Positions 13,101 to 24,200 of a DNA stretch of 64,000 nt are shown here, piece by piece. Below the pieces are notes generated by a model, which was given only the letters and a program-made list of their open reading frames with translations, had not been told where the DNA came from and searched no databases. The position numbers and the translations under genes are program-made. The stretch is taken from positions 27,530,001 through 27,594,000 of the forward strand of contig NC_079884.1 of NCBI RefSeq assembly GCF_029227915.1, written 5' to 3'. The stretch is from Hydractinia symbiolongicarpus (taxonomy: Eukaryota; Cnidaria; Hydrozoa; Anthoathecata; Hydractiniidae). Position 1 is the first letter of the stretch; each line of letters starts with the position of its first letter.

Positions 13101-14850
13101 TGACAACGGTTCCGTCACATACTCGTACCAACATATACTTAGCGATATTTTTCTGATATTATTAGGTTGCATTGCCTTTAACAGTGAAACGATTGACTGT
13201 GGGACTTAATTGAACTGATTTTTGACTTCAATCTGATCAATGAGACAATTGACTCCAAGAAATAACATTCTTCTTAACTCGACATGATTGTCGGAGCTCA
13301 GCGATTACACTGAACCCTGTGGTAGCACTTCATTTAAAAATTTAAATAAATAAGTCATTTTTTACTGTGGGACCAATCCTAGCCGTTAGTTTGCGTTGAG
13401 AAATAGAGACAGTTTCAAAAACTCCATTTCATTGCCTTTCTAACAGTATCAGTCTGTTTGAGTGACAACGGTTCCGTCACATATTTGTACCATCATGCAC
13501 TTAACGATGTTTCTCCGGTGTTACCAGGTTGCATCGCTTTTAACAGTAAAACGATTGGCTGCGGGACTTAATTGAACGGCTTTTTGACTTTGATCTGATA
13601 AATGTGATAAATGAGACAGTTGGACTCCAAGAAATAACATTTTTCTTAACTCGACATGTTTGTCGGAACTCAGCGATTACACTGGACCCGTGGTAGCGCT
13701 TCAAATAAAAATTTAGATAAATAAGTCATTTTTACTGTGGGGCAAATCCTGGCCGTTAGTGCGCGCTGAAGAAATAGAGACGGTTTTAAAAACTCCATTT
13801 CATTGACTTTCTAACAGTATCAGTCTGTTTGAGTGACAACGGTTCCGTCACATACTCGTACCAACATTTACTTAGCGATATTTTTCTTATATTACTAGGT
13901 TCCATTGCTTTTAACAGTGAAACGATTGTCTGCGGGACTTAATTGAACTGATTTTTAACTTTGATCTGATAAGTGTGATAAATGAGACAATTAGACTCCA
14001 AGAAATAACATTCTTTTTACCTCGACATGATTGTCGGAGCTCAGCTATTACACTGGACCCTGTGGTAGCGCTTCATTTAAAAATTTAGATAAATAAGTCA
14101 TTTTTACTGTGGAACAAATCCTAGCTGTTAGCGCGCGCTGAAGAAATAGAGACAGTTTCAAAAACTCCATTTTATTGACTTTCTAAAGATATCACTCCGC
14201 TTCAATTACAACGGTTTCGTCACATATTCGTACCATCATGCACTCATCGATGTTTTTTCGGTGTTACCAGGTTCCATCGCTTATAACAGTAGAACGATTG
14301 ACTGTGGCACTTAATTGAACTGATTTTTGACTTTGATCTGATAGATGTGATAAATGAGACAATTGGACTCCAAGAAATACTATTCTTCTAAACTGGACAT
14401 GATTATCGGAACTCAGCGATTATACTGGTCCCTGTGGTAGCGCTTCATTTAAAAATTTAGATAAATAAGTCATTTTTACTGTCGGACAAATCCTAGCTGT
14501 TAGAACGCGCTGAAGAAAGAGAGACAGTTTCAAAAACTCCATTTCATTGACTTTCTAACGGTGTCAATCCGTTTGAGTTACATCGGTTGCGTCACACATT
14601 CGTACCAATATGTATTTAGTGATTTTTTTCAGATATTACCAGGTTGCGTCGCTTTAAACAGTAAAACGATTGGCTGTGGGATTTAATTGAACTGCTTTTT
14701 GACTTTGATCTGATAAATTTGATAAATGAGACAATTGGACTCCAAGAAATAACATTCTTCTTAACTCGACATGTTTGTCGGAACTCAGCGATTACACTGG
14801 ACCCTGTGGTAGCGCTTCAATTGAAAATTTAGATAAATAAGTCATTTTTA
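10150..14850 (+). repeat. ~3.34-kb (nine-monomer) higher-order repeat
   Basis: The segment at about 10150-11510 recurs at about 13490-14850. Variant anchors are offset by 3339 bp (cttaacgatgtttctccgg, 10160 and 13499) and 3341 bp (actcatcgatgttttttcgg, 10901 and 14242), which is nine monomers. The same variants appear again in the detached block at 30794-32128, which ties that block to this array. Confidence 0.8.
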
Positions 14851-15211
14851 CTGTGGGACCAATCCTAGCTGTTAGCGCGCGCTGAAGAAATAGAGACAGT
14901 TTCAAAAACTCTATTTCATTGACTTTCTAACGGTGTCAATTCGTTTGAGTTACATCGGTTGCGTCAGACATTCGTACCAATATGTATTTAGTGAGTTTTT
15001 TCCGATATCATCAGGTTGCATCGCTTTTAACAGTAAAACGATTGACTGTGGGACTTAATTGAACTGATTTTTGACTTCAATCTGATCAATGAGACAATTG
15101 ACTCCAAGAAATAACATTCTTCTTAACTCGACATGATTGTCGGAGCTCAGCGATTACACTGGACCCTGTGGTAGCGCTTCATTTAAAAATTTAGATAAAT
15201 AAGTCATTTTT

Positions 15212-15345
15212 GCGGAGAGAAGCGGAGGGCGCGTCAGCGCCCGGAGCGTAGCGGAGCCCATTTCCTCATTAAATAAGCCAAATATAAGGGACGGAGGAGA
15301 GTGTATAGGATTTCCGCCCCCACTATACATCAAAATCATTGAATT
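15212..15345. repeat. GC-rich hairpin-bearing sequence at the left edge of the 15.6-kb insert
   Basis: Composition changes abruptly from satellite to a GC-rich segment with three gcggag-type motifs and a perfect 6-bp stem, gggcgc-gtca-gcgccc (about 15228-15243). It begins gcggagag directly at the satellite break; the inverse, ctctccgc, lies at 30772-30779 just inside the right edge of the insert. It may be an element terminus, but its family is not recognised. Confidence 0.5.
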
Positions 15346-15954
15346 TTCGTGCCACTTTTTTTTTGGACTGGGTTGCCCAGTACTTTAATCCGGTCATTCT
15401 CTTATATAATTGCTAAATTAAGCGAGACAAGGTGTTTTTTTATTGACACAACGAGGGAGTGCTTTTGTTTATTTAAAGATGGCCTAGCGTAATTTGTATA
15501 TTGTATATATATATAAGGTCATTTTCAAGAAACGAAGAAAGGGTATGTTTAGCTAGCTAGTATATCACTATTTTTTTTTTACATGTAATGAACCCCTTCT
15601 TAGCCTTAGATAGGATATAGTGTATAGCTAGCTAACTTTAAAAGAGTAATAGCTAGCTAGCATAAAAAGAGCAACAAGTGCCTTTATATAGCTAGCAAAA
15701 AGACTAGCATAAAATTAACCACTTAGCTGGGATAAAACTACCAATATAGCTATACATGTACTACACAATAATTATATTTTGTCCCATCACATAGCTTGTT
15801 TCTAGCTACAATTGTGCACAAAATTGTTGGCCCTGACAATTTTATATATCAAAAACCAAAAAGTTTAGATAGATAGATAGATATAGATAGATAGATGTGC
15901 ATATTTTACATGACTAGCCTCACAAATATCGAGGGATATACCCTGTCTATTATT
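15346..15954. other. AT-rich non-coding sequence, TAGCTAGC-rich
   Basis: No gene seen. It holds a short palindrome (actggg-ttg-cccagt, about 15367-15381), several copies of the self-complementary tagctagc motif, and a 55-bp segment (about 15816-15870) that is repeated imperfectly at about 16254-16310 on the far side of the SINE. A segment near 15580-15660 resembles 17115-17200, so this is old dispersed-repeat material. Confidence 0.5.
15867..15896 (+). repeat. (GATA)n microsatellite
   Basis: About seven units of gata with one interruption. Confidence 0.9.
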
Positions 15955-16232
15955 TCCAGGAGGGGCCATGGCTTGATGGAGAGTCCTAGAGTATTTAATG
16001 CTCATTTTGAGCTACGCAGACCCAATTAGGGCCCGCGCTCTACTAGACAACTCCCGGCAACATCCAACGGCCCACACAGTGTGCCATCTTCCCAATTTCC
16101 CTCACATGGCTTGGGTTAACCCGGGGGTATGGTAACATTCACTCGCCCATGTTGAATCGCCGTCAAGAGGAATCGAACCCCGGTCTCCCGCACAGAGTAC
16201 GAGAGCTATAACCACTAATCTATGGCGCGACA
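15955..16232 (-). mobile_element. tRNA-derived SINE, minus strand
   Basis: Read on the minus strand, 16232 to about 16158 is a degenerate tRNA head. It has a near-consensus A box (tagattagtgg) and a consensus B box (ggttcgattcc) about 35 bases apart, preceding a GC-richer unrelated body that extends to about 15955 with the segment tgggtctgcgtagctc. The acceptor stem is imperfect and the anticodon loop lacks U33, so it is not a functional tRNA. The body resembles my recollection of a deeply conserved eumetazoan SINE core (Nin-DC type), which I could not verify. A pol III-transcribed SINE is the best reading. Confidence 0.6.
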
Positions 16233-16922
16233 TTACTATTTTAGAAAAGTCAGCAACACAAAATTTGTTGGCTCTGACAGTTTTATATATGAAAAACCAA
16301 GAACCAAAAAGTTTAGAAAAGTCAGCAAAAAAACATAGCTAGCTATAGTCACATATTCTGCAAATAGTACGTTCGGTCCCCACTGATGATCAATGTTTAT
16401 GTAAAGGTATGTCACGTGTAATCGTTTACGTTGGTCAGCCACAAAGGGCAGTAGTTTTCAACATTGAGGGGGAATGGAAAGCCATATTTTTGTGGACGAT
16501 TGTAGCTATATTGTACACAGGTCAGGAAATAAATTTTTTTAACCCTGCCAGTGAGCATACACCAGTACGGCTCAAGTTACAGAAACGGAAATTATTGCAA
16601 TATAAATATATATATCGGGAAACTTTTTGAACATGTATATACATTTGTTATTTGTTTGAGACGTTTTAAATTCTGATGCTTACATCCAACACCTGCATTT
16701 TTTATTACCAGGGCAAATTCTGACGAACGGTTATCATGCAATCGTCAACACCTATAGCTATACTGAAAATATTTAAATATATGTATATATGGATTTGACG
16801 ATATTGGTTGTTAATAACTCTAACAATATTAACAGTCAAGGTACAGAAGAAAGCTTAGTAAGTTTCTGAGTATAATGTGAAACTGTTAAAATTCTGTATG
16901 CCATGTATATATTATGTATTAT
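16233..16922. other. AT-rich non-coding sequence
   Basis: No supportable gene. Short open frames here lack family motifs. It contains the second copy of the SINE-flanking 55-bp repeat and a tagctagc cluster near 16336. Confidence 0.5.
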
Positions 16923-16995
16923 GCCCTGTTGGTCTAATGGCTATGACACTCATTTATGGAAATGGGAGATCTGGGTTCGAATCCTGGACAGGGCT
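16923..16995 (+). tRNA. tRNA-like gene with an irregular anticodon loop
   Basis: The segment folds as a tRNA. A perfect 7-bp acceptor stem is formed by gccctgt (16923-16929) with acagggc (16988-16994). The A box tggtctaatgg and B box ggttcgaatcc both match the pol III consensus. The D loop contains GG. The T arm is 5 bp, with two G-T wobbles, around ttcgaat. The anticodon stem ctcat/atggg leaves an 8-nt loop, so the anticodon is ambiguous (ATG if counted from the 5' side) and there may be a one-base insertion. No SINE body or A-rich tail is seen downstream. It could be a diverged tRNA gene, a tRNA pseudogene or a tRNA-like SINE remnant. Confidence 0.5.
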
Positions 16996-17569
16996 AGGAA
17001 AAACATAACTATAATGCACGCCTTGGTAATCCGTAATTAAGCTTGCTTTTTCTATTGTTGTCTTATCAGGGAAGTTGTTTACTGTATTTTCTATTAAATT
17101 ATACTATTTGATACATGTAATGAACAACTTTTTAGCCTTTAGCTAGCTACCTAGCTAATGCAAAGCCATGTAAAAAGATCATCACTAGCTACCTAACTAA
17201 AGCTAGTGAACATATAGCTGGCTAGTATAAAAGTAGCTGGAAAAAAAGAATTGTTCTTGACAGGCTCATATCTTTTGACTACACATATTATATTCAGTCG
17301 GGTAATTTTGCCCTGATTAGGAATATCTATAGGATTAAAACTGGCTAGCTAGTATAGTATCCTAAATGAAACCGACCCTTCTTTGACCCACCGGTAGGTA
17401 AACGGACACCGGATACCATGTTTATTTACATCTTAGCACTTTCTGATTGGTTAGATTATAAACAAAAAGTAATGTCATTGGCCCGTGATATATTTTTTCA
17501 ACATATTTATATGCGATATATTGCGTCCGGAACAAACTGCGAATTTGCTAATGCAGACGCAGGTAACTA
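16996..17569. other. non-coding, tagctagc-rich
   Basis: No gene seen. It has clustered tagctagc motifs near 17140-17230 and 17340, and a CCAAT-like gattggtta near 17446. Confidence 0.45.
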
Positions 17570-17636
17570 CATTCTCGACCCCAGAGCTCTTTGAGATAAA
17601 TTTGAAAGGGCTCTGGGGACGAGAATGAGGTAACTA
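17561..17636. mobile_element. 58-bp foldback MITE with 9-bp target duplication
   Basis: 17570-17627 is a nearly perfect palindrome. Its left arm runs from cattctcgaccccagagc to 17592 and its right arm from 17605 to gggctctggggacgagaatg. It pairs over 23 positions with one A-A mismatch and one G-T wobble, around a 12-nt loop. Directly repeated aggtaacta flanks it at 17561-17569 and 17628-17636, a clean 9-bp target-site duplication. A 9-bp duplication with long inverted arms suggests a Mutator-like non-autonomous element. I recall similar ttctcg-ccccagagc inverted repeats as very common in anthozoan genomes, but have not checked this. Confidence 0.75.
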
Positions 17637-18249
17637 TAGTTTTTCCAAAAACAAACATTTTTTCCATTGATTTATTGGACAAAATGGAACACGTAGATTT
17701 TTCCAAACACAAAAATTCTTCGCTTTGATTGGATAAAGTAGAACACGTGGTTTAAGCGATGGAAATATACTTTTCTGGCGCCACTTTTTTCAAACCCTCT
17801 GGAAATTTACCGGAGTGTGTTGTGTTTGTTTGCTGGAACGAAATTGATACTTCCTGGATTATTGGATAAGTATTATTTCATAATTTTGTCCGTCTCTTTT
17901 GTGTTAGTAAACAAAACACATTTAGCTAGGTGTAAACTGCAGCTTGGTGCATCTTTATATCTGATTTTTGTCCCCAGCTGTGTCCTTGCATTTTGGCTAT
18001 TATATACCTGGCTAGATAGCTATTAATCGTAGAAATTGTAGCTTACTGTTTAAATCTTATTTTTTGTTCCCTGCTCCTGTATTTTGATTCAAGGACTACA
18101 TTGCCACAGTCACCAAAGTAAGAAGATATACGTTTATGTTTATATCTGATTTAGGTGCTAACTGCAGCTAGGAAGCAACCGTAGCATCATAAAATTGTGT
18201 CACATTGTAGCTAATTGTAGCATCGTAGAATAATCAAGACAAATTAATC
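17637..18249 (+). other. 5' flank of the Helitron-type ORF
   Basis: No supported gene. There are two imperfect repeats of about 55 bp (about 17640-17695 and 17696-17750), each ending in aacacgt; the second carries a CACGTG E-box. A hydrophobic open frame at 17817-18026 has no ATG near its start and no family match. The segment may hold the promoter and 5' UTR of the downstream ORF, which begins at an ATG at 18250. Confidence 0.4.
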
Positions 18250-21200
18250 ATGATATCTGTCCAAGCATATCGTGCCACCATTGGTTCTTTTTATAATGTA
18301 GCTGCTAGTTGCTCCAATAACATTAGGAATGAAACAACAAATTTTTACAGCCGTTCTGAAATGTTTTTTGACCAGATCGATGGTAACAACAACTTCATTC
18401 ATTTCTTGAAACTTTTTATTTCAATAATTTTCATGTGTTGTCTGAGCTGTAATATAAATCTTGCGTCTTTGAAATTACTGTTACTGTTATCTGGCGATAT
18501 TGAAAGCAATCCTGGGCCTTTTAATAACAATGATATCGACTTCCAAATAGCACTACAGGATTCCTATGCTACGCATCTTCTTAATCAGTCAACTTCTGCT
18601 GATCAAATAGTCGCTTACGCTAGAAGTATTGGTTTGTCAAATATAACATATCGAGAAGTGACCAAAGGGGATGGCAACTGCTTTTATAGAGCAGTAGTAC
18701 AGCAACTTAATCGCCCTGAGATCAGACAAATTGTGCCCCTTGGACTACATTTCCAGAATCATCTTCAACTACGAGCAGCTGTGGTCAAATTTGTTCGAGA
18801 AAATAGTAATCTAGAAATTTTTCAAAATAACAGAATCTTCTTAACCATAAAGCCGGAAGAGTGGGAACGCGACATACAAACTCAGTCAAGACCTACTGTT
18901 GATGTTGAAGAGATTTTCATACGGGCTACTGCAATAATTTTGGGCGTAAACATTTTGATAACAGCCGATACCAGTACTGCAACACGCCCATATACCCTCA
19001 TTAGTCCTACTCATGACGAAACACATGATATTCCTGGTGAACAACAAGTGGCACATCTATTGACTGATGGTACCACTGCAGGTGCTTTCATTTTGCTTGG
19101 CAGGGTTAATCAAAATCACTATCAATCGTTGATCTTTGATGATAATGTGAGCGTTACTCCTGTTACATCATCCACATCACTCAGTCCACCTAAAAAAATT
19201 CCTTGTTTGTCATCAAAATATCCTGAAAATATAACTAATGAAAAACCTGGTGAAAAGGAAGTTACTACTTTGAATCAAAATCAAGACCTCCTAGTAGAGA
19301 AAATAATGAAATCTTATATGTCTGCTGCTATAATACCAAAAAAAGTTAAGCCTAAACATAAGCCTAAATCCAAGCCTAAACCCAAACCTACACCTAAACC
19401 TACAACCAAACCTACAACCAAGCGTAAACGCAAGCCAAATTATAATAAAGAACCTGCTTTAAAGCTAAAGTGTCTTCAGTTAAATATTAAATATGAAGAA
19501 CCTAAAGTTAATGAAACAAGTATGGAAACATTCAACAGACACAGGCGAATAATTTATAGCTGCAAAAAAAACATTTCTAAAACAGCCGTAAGTAATCAGG
19601 AAAATGGTAGTTTGAAAAAACCGCCTGCCTCCAAACATACATATTCCCTGCCACACCTTACACTTCCAATTACTACACACAATCTAGTAAATATTTTACC
19701 AACCACTCAGTCCATACAAACCACACAGTCAGTTCCGACAATTGTCACAGACAACCAGACCAGTGATCAAATTTATGGAAATGAAACCTCCTCTATTCAT
19801 CAAAATCCTGATGTTGTTGCAGCTGTAATACAGTTCGAAGAAGGTGAGAAGTTGCATAGTTTGGCAACCTGTAAAACTTGTCGTGAAACCCGACCAGTAT
19901 TTCATGCTACTCCCCCTATCAGTCCTACTGCAGAAAACGAAACAAAACCAATTGCCGTTAAGCCTTGGAAAATTTTCAGCGATGGAAGGTGTGACAGGTG
20001 TCATCGGGAAAGCCTTAGTCGTTTTAAAAAGAATGTAACAACACCTGCTAGATTTTCCGGTATACTGTCAGTTGATGATGATGATTTGGGCCCATTACAC
20101 GATAACATCCGCCATAATGATATGCATTTTTTACCGGTACCACCATATCTTCAAAATTTGACCATACTGGAAGTAGCATTGATTCGTCGTATCACTGTTA
20201 TCATGAATATACACCTCCTGCGATATGGCATGCTTGCATCAAAAGGACATTGTATCAGTTTTCCTCAGAGAATGCAAATTGCTAAAGAATTGCCATCGTT
20301 ACCATCTCAGGTTGGAATAGTGGTTATTAAAAAGAAAGGAAGTCGAAATTCAGTTCAACAGTATACTGTGCAAAGGGGTAAAGTTGAAAATGCATTACGA
20401 GGGCTGTATTTTGGATACCCAGAAGGTGGCACTGAATATCCAGATACTAATAGTGAACATCTATACAATGGCTCTGATCACATTGACAAACCTTTAAAAG
20501 GACGCTACTTTCAGTTCCTACCGAATGAGTACTATAAGGATGTTTCGATAAAATATGACCGCATTCAAAATTTACCAGAGATGCGTTCTGAATTACCTGG
20601 CTTGCCTGTTGTTGAAATGCCACATATTATACCAGAGGAAGACAAGGGTCCTGCTGAAAATCAATTTCTGGAAAACTTACCTCAAGATGACGAAAGTATA
20701 ACCCGTTCTGGTTTAGTTTGTCCACTTGAATCTAAAGATGCTGACAAAGAGTTGCGAACAATACTGCAGAAGCTCTTGGGCTCTGAAGATGCAGTTAATC
20801 AAGCTCTTGAACATGGCACAATTGCGAATGCAAATTTGGAATATACACGAGAGCAGCCTATTCGAGAATTAAAAACTCCTGGTTTTTTTACTATGGCATA
20901 CCCAACTGTTTTTATTAATGGAAATTGTGACTTAACGGTTCCAAGGTTGAGTAAAATTAACTTTGAAGAATACATCGAACATATATATTATTGTTCTGAT
21001 AATCGTGTAGCGCGTCATCCATACTTAAAATTTTTCTTATTGAATATGCGTTTACGAATGCAAGCACTACAGCAGGGTAGCTTTCTTGTTTCCCAACAAT
21101 TAAATGATGCGCATCTCACAATTGCTGAACTGAGAGATAATTTACAAAATGACGATGATTCAGTTCCACGAAAAATTATTAGTATTGGAAAAAACCTGGT

Positions 21201-24200
21201 GAATACCGATCCATACTGGAGAGACCAAAAAAAAAAAGTGGATGCTCTGTTGTTTTTCAGACGAAATGAGTTTGGCGATTTACCGGCCTATTTTGATACC
21301 AACAGTTGTGCAGAATTTCATTGGAAACCATTACATGAATTACTTATTAAGTATCATGCCTTAATAAACAATTTAAACGAAGATACTGTGCGGCAACAAA
21401 TGGAAAACGACAGCAAATTCAAGCGGGAAATGATTCTACAAAATCTTCATATCGTCACACAGTATTTTGATGCAAGGACTATAAATTACTTTGCCACAGT
21501 CAACAAGAAAGTGTTTCAATATAATGATAGTTGGTGGCGATATGAATTCGCTAAAGGTCGAGGTGAGATACATGGTCACGCAATTATATCGTCCTCTAAA
21601 CACGCTCAAAAGGTCAAAACAATCATGGATGGATTGTCGAATGATGTACCTGACTCACAAGCATCCCAAACTGCTGCACAAGAACTTCAAAATTGGTTGC
21701 AAACCACAAATGAAGACAGTGATGACATTTTTTCACCCATATTTACTTCACTGCATCCTGCTGGGGGAAATGAAATTATAGATACCTCTGGAATTAGAAC
21801 TTGGGTTCCAAACAAAAATCAATGGCCAACACCAGAAGGGAGTCAAGCTCCTCCAGACCATAACCCATTGGCGCAAGAACTTGCAGATGTCGCTAACCAT
21901 GAAGGTGGTATAAGAGAGCAACATACTTATCTTGTTAATAGAATAGGTCTCCATAATTGTAATTCCAGTTGTTTGCGTTATCGTCGTAAGAATAATAAGG
22001 AAAAGGATACCGCTCCAAAAAAGTACTGTCGTTTTCATTTTGGTGATCTTGATCCACAAACCAAAAAAACAAGTGGCAAAGAGATTCATCCTTTTCATGC
22101 TGTCATAACAAAAGGGGAACATCCTAGATATGAGGGACCACGCGATCATCCTCGCCTAATGATGCATGTTAAAACACGTCTGCTTAGTTGGCTAGCAAAT
22201 TGTGACAGTCAAGTCATTATCGATCAGGATCTTCTGGCTCTTCAAAAATACATTGCTGGTTATGCTTGCAAGGGGGCAGCCTCAACTGAAGATTTGGTAC
22301 ATGTTTATCGGCATCTCATTGAAAACACTGCTGATGGAAGCACTGTTAAAAATTTGGCTCAACGACTACTTCAAAAAATTGCTGGTCTGGTAGATGTACC
22401 AGGTGCTGCGGCAGATTTTATTAATAGTGGTGGCCGTTTGACTAGATGTACCAGGAATTTTCGATACATTGGTATCAGTGGCTTCCGAGCATTGGATACG
22501 TCTGGTGAAGATGGAACCGTTACAAAGAATAGCACATTGGATAAATACTTGAGCGATAAGCGTAGAGAAACTGAGCCAGAAATATCATTATGGAACTGGA
22601 GCAAGAAATGTAATTGTACCTGCAAAGTAGATCACGTGCCAGTTTTTACAGGAATATCTACAAAACCTGTTTGGCCTGTTACTGAGGACTATGCAAAAGC
22701 TATGCTCGTTATATTTTCTGTTGGAACGTGGCATAATACTGAAGAATTGAAGGGACAACATGAGTCATTTGCTGCTGCTTTGGCTTCCTTTGTTCAAACT
22801 GAAAACTGTCCCCCTATATTAATAGATGCATTGAAGGAGGCTAAACAATCATTCGATAAAAAGAGTGAGAGAAAACAAAGTCACACTCGTGTAATCAATA
22901 ATGAAACCGATAATCAGTCTTCATGTCAATCATCACAATATACAGATGCAAGTTCTCAAAGTTCCCAAAATTCAGTCATTGCACAAATGAACATAGGCAG
23001 AGCGATAATGAGAGATATTGCAAGGCATCACGTTGCTGATATCAATGAGCCGGATGTACAACAAGTTCTTCCCAATGGAGGGCCTACATTTGATTGGAAT
23101 AATTATGCAATTCAAAGTTTTGGTAGTCAATGGCCAATTAATGCTGACACATGGTTACAATCTATATCTGAAGAAGCAGAAAGAAATGAATTGCATCTGG
23201 CTGATGATTGTACCTTACCCCAAATAAACATCTTAAATGCTAATGAATTACAGAGAACAGTCATTGGTATAAATCTTCAGCATTTATTGCAAGTTGCAAA
23301 AGGAACTTTGCCAACAGGTACCCAGCCATTACGTTTATTAATACAAGGAACAGCTGGTGTTGGGAAAACATTCATCATTACTGCGCTCACCAGAATCGTT
23401 CGGCGTATTTTTAAGCGAAATTCTGCTGTTATGAACTTGGCCCCAACTGGTGCAGCATCAGTCCTCATACCTAATGGTCGCACTATACATTCAATGACTC
23501 CACCACCACACAAACTGAAAAAAGATAAGAATTTAAATTCTGTCCAGCTTTCTGACTATCCGTTGGGTGATGTATCTCTAAGAAAGCTGAGAAAGTATAC
23601 AGGTATGCATGAAAACAATGAGCTGAAATTATTTCAACTTAATATTGATGAACGTAGCATGCAGTCGAAGCTTCTTGTGGCCTGGTGCAGCCAAAGATTA
23701 TGCGAGGCTACGGGAGACTTTGATAATTATTATGGTGGTGTACCAGCTGTCAATTTCTTTGGTGACCTTGGTCAGCTTGGACCAATTCGTGCTTTGGATC
23801 TACATCAGCCACCAAAACACGATGATTCGACAATCAACTTTGCTGGCTATGCAATCTATCGCTCGTTTCAAGATGTTATTGTTCTTACAGAAACAATGCG
23901 TCAAGGCCCAGATCAGTTAGCTCTTTTGCAGCGACTTCTTAGAATACGTAATGGATCGATCACTCAACAAGACTGGCAAGATATAAATAGTCGTTACGAA
24001 GATGGTTTGCCACAAACCGAAAAATGTAACTTTTCGCATGGTCGCGTCCTTACATTGATGGAAACATGGAATGAAGTTAATGAGGAAAATCACAATAAAT
24101 TAGCTAGCCTCGGTGTGCCTGTTGCTGTAATTCCATCAAGAGGCAGTGGTAAACACCACTCTTTGACTGATAAGCAACTGGGTCAAATACCGCTGATATC

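Larger units (their letters stand above)
3784..15211 (+). repeat. satellite array A, ~372-bp monomers with higher-order repeats
   Basis: About 31 head-to-tail monomers, all on the plus strand. Each carries the same sequence of blocks: taagtcattttt/actgtgggac, tcctagccgtta, gcgcgctgaag, a tttcaaaaact block, ttacaacggtt, gtcacatattcgtacc, the cgatatttttc block, aacagtgaaacg and gacaattggactccaag. Monomers differ by roughly 5-20 percent and are organised into higher-order repeats (see 5691-7915 and 10150-14850). The array ends abruptly at 15211 inside a monomer (after gtcattttt). No coding potential is kept. Confidence 0.96.

Noticed and set aside
3784-15211. CRISPR-like or gene-family interpretation of the regular repeats
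   Set aside because: Monomers are about 372 bp, head-to-tail without spacers, and carry no maintained frame; this is satellite DNA.
15154-15339. Minus-strand ORF across the satellite/insert junction
   Set aside because: It spans two unrelated sequences and has no coding features.
17817-18026. Hydrophobic 69-codon ORF upstream of the replicase
   Set aside because: It begins at a GTG, has no family motif and shows no splice link to the main ORF.
18475-18519. Viral origin of the replicase because of its 2A motif
   Set aside because: The rest of the protein is Helitron-type, with Rep and PIF1 motifs, and 2A-like peptides are known in cellular transposons; there is no viral replicase or capsid.
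21748-22149. 133-codon minus-strand ORF inside the replicase
   Set aside because: Antisense shadow of a real coding region with no recognisable motif.
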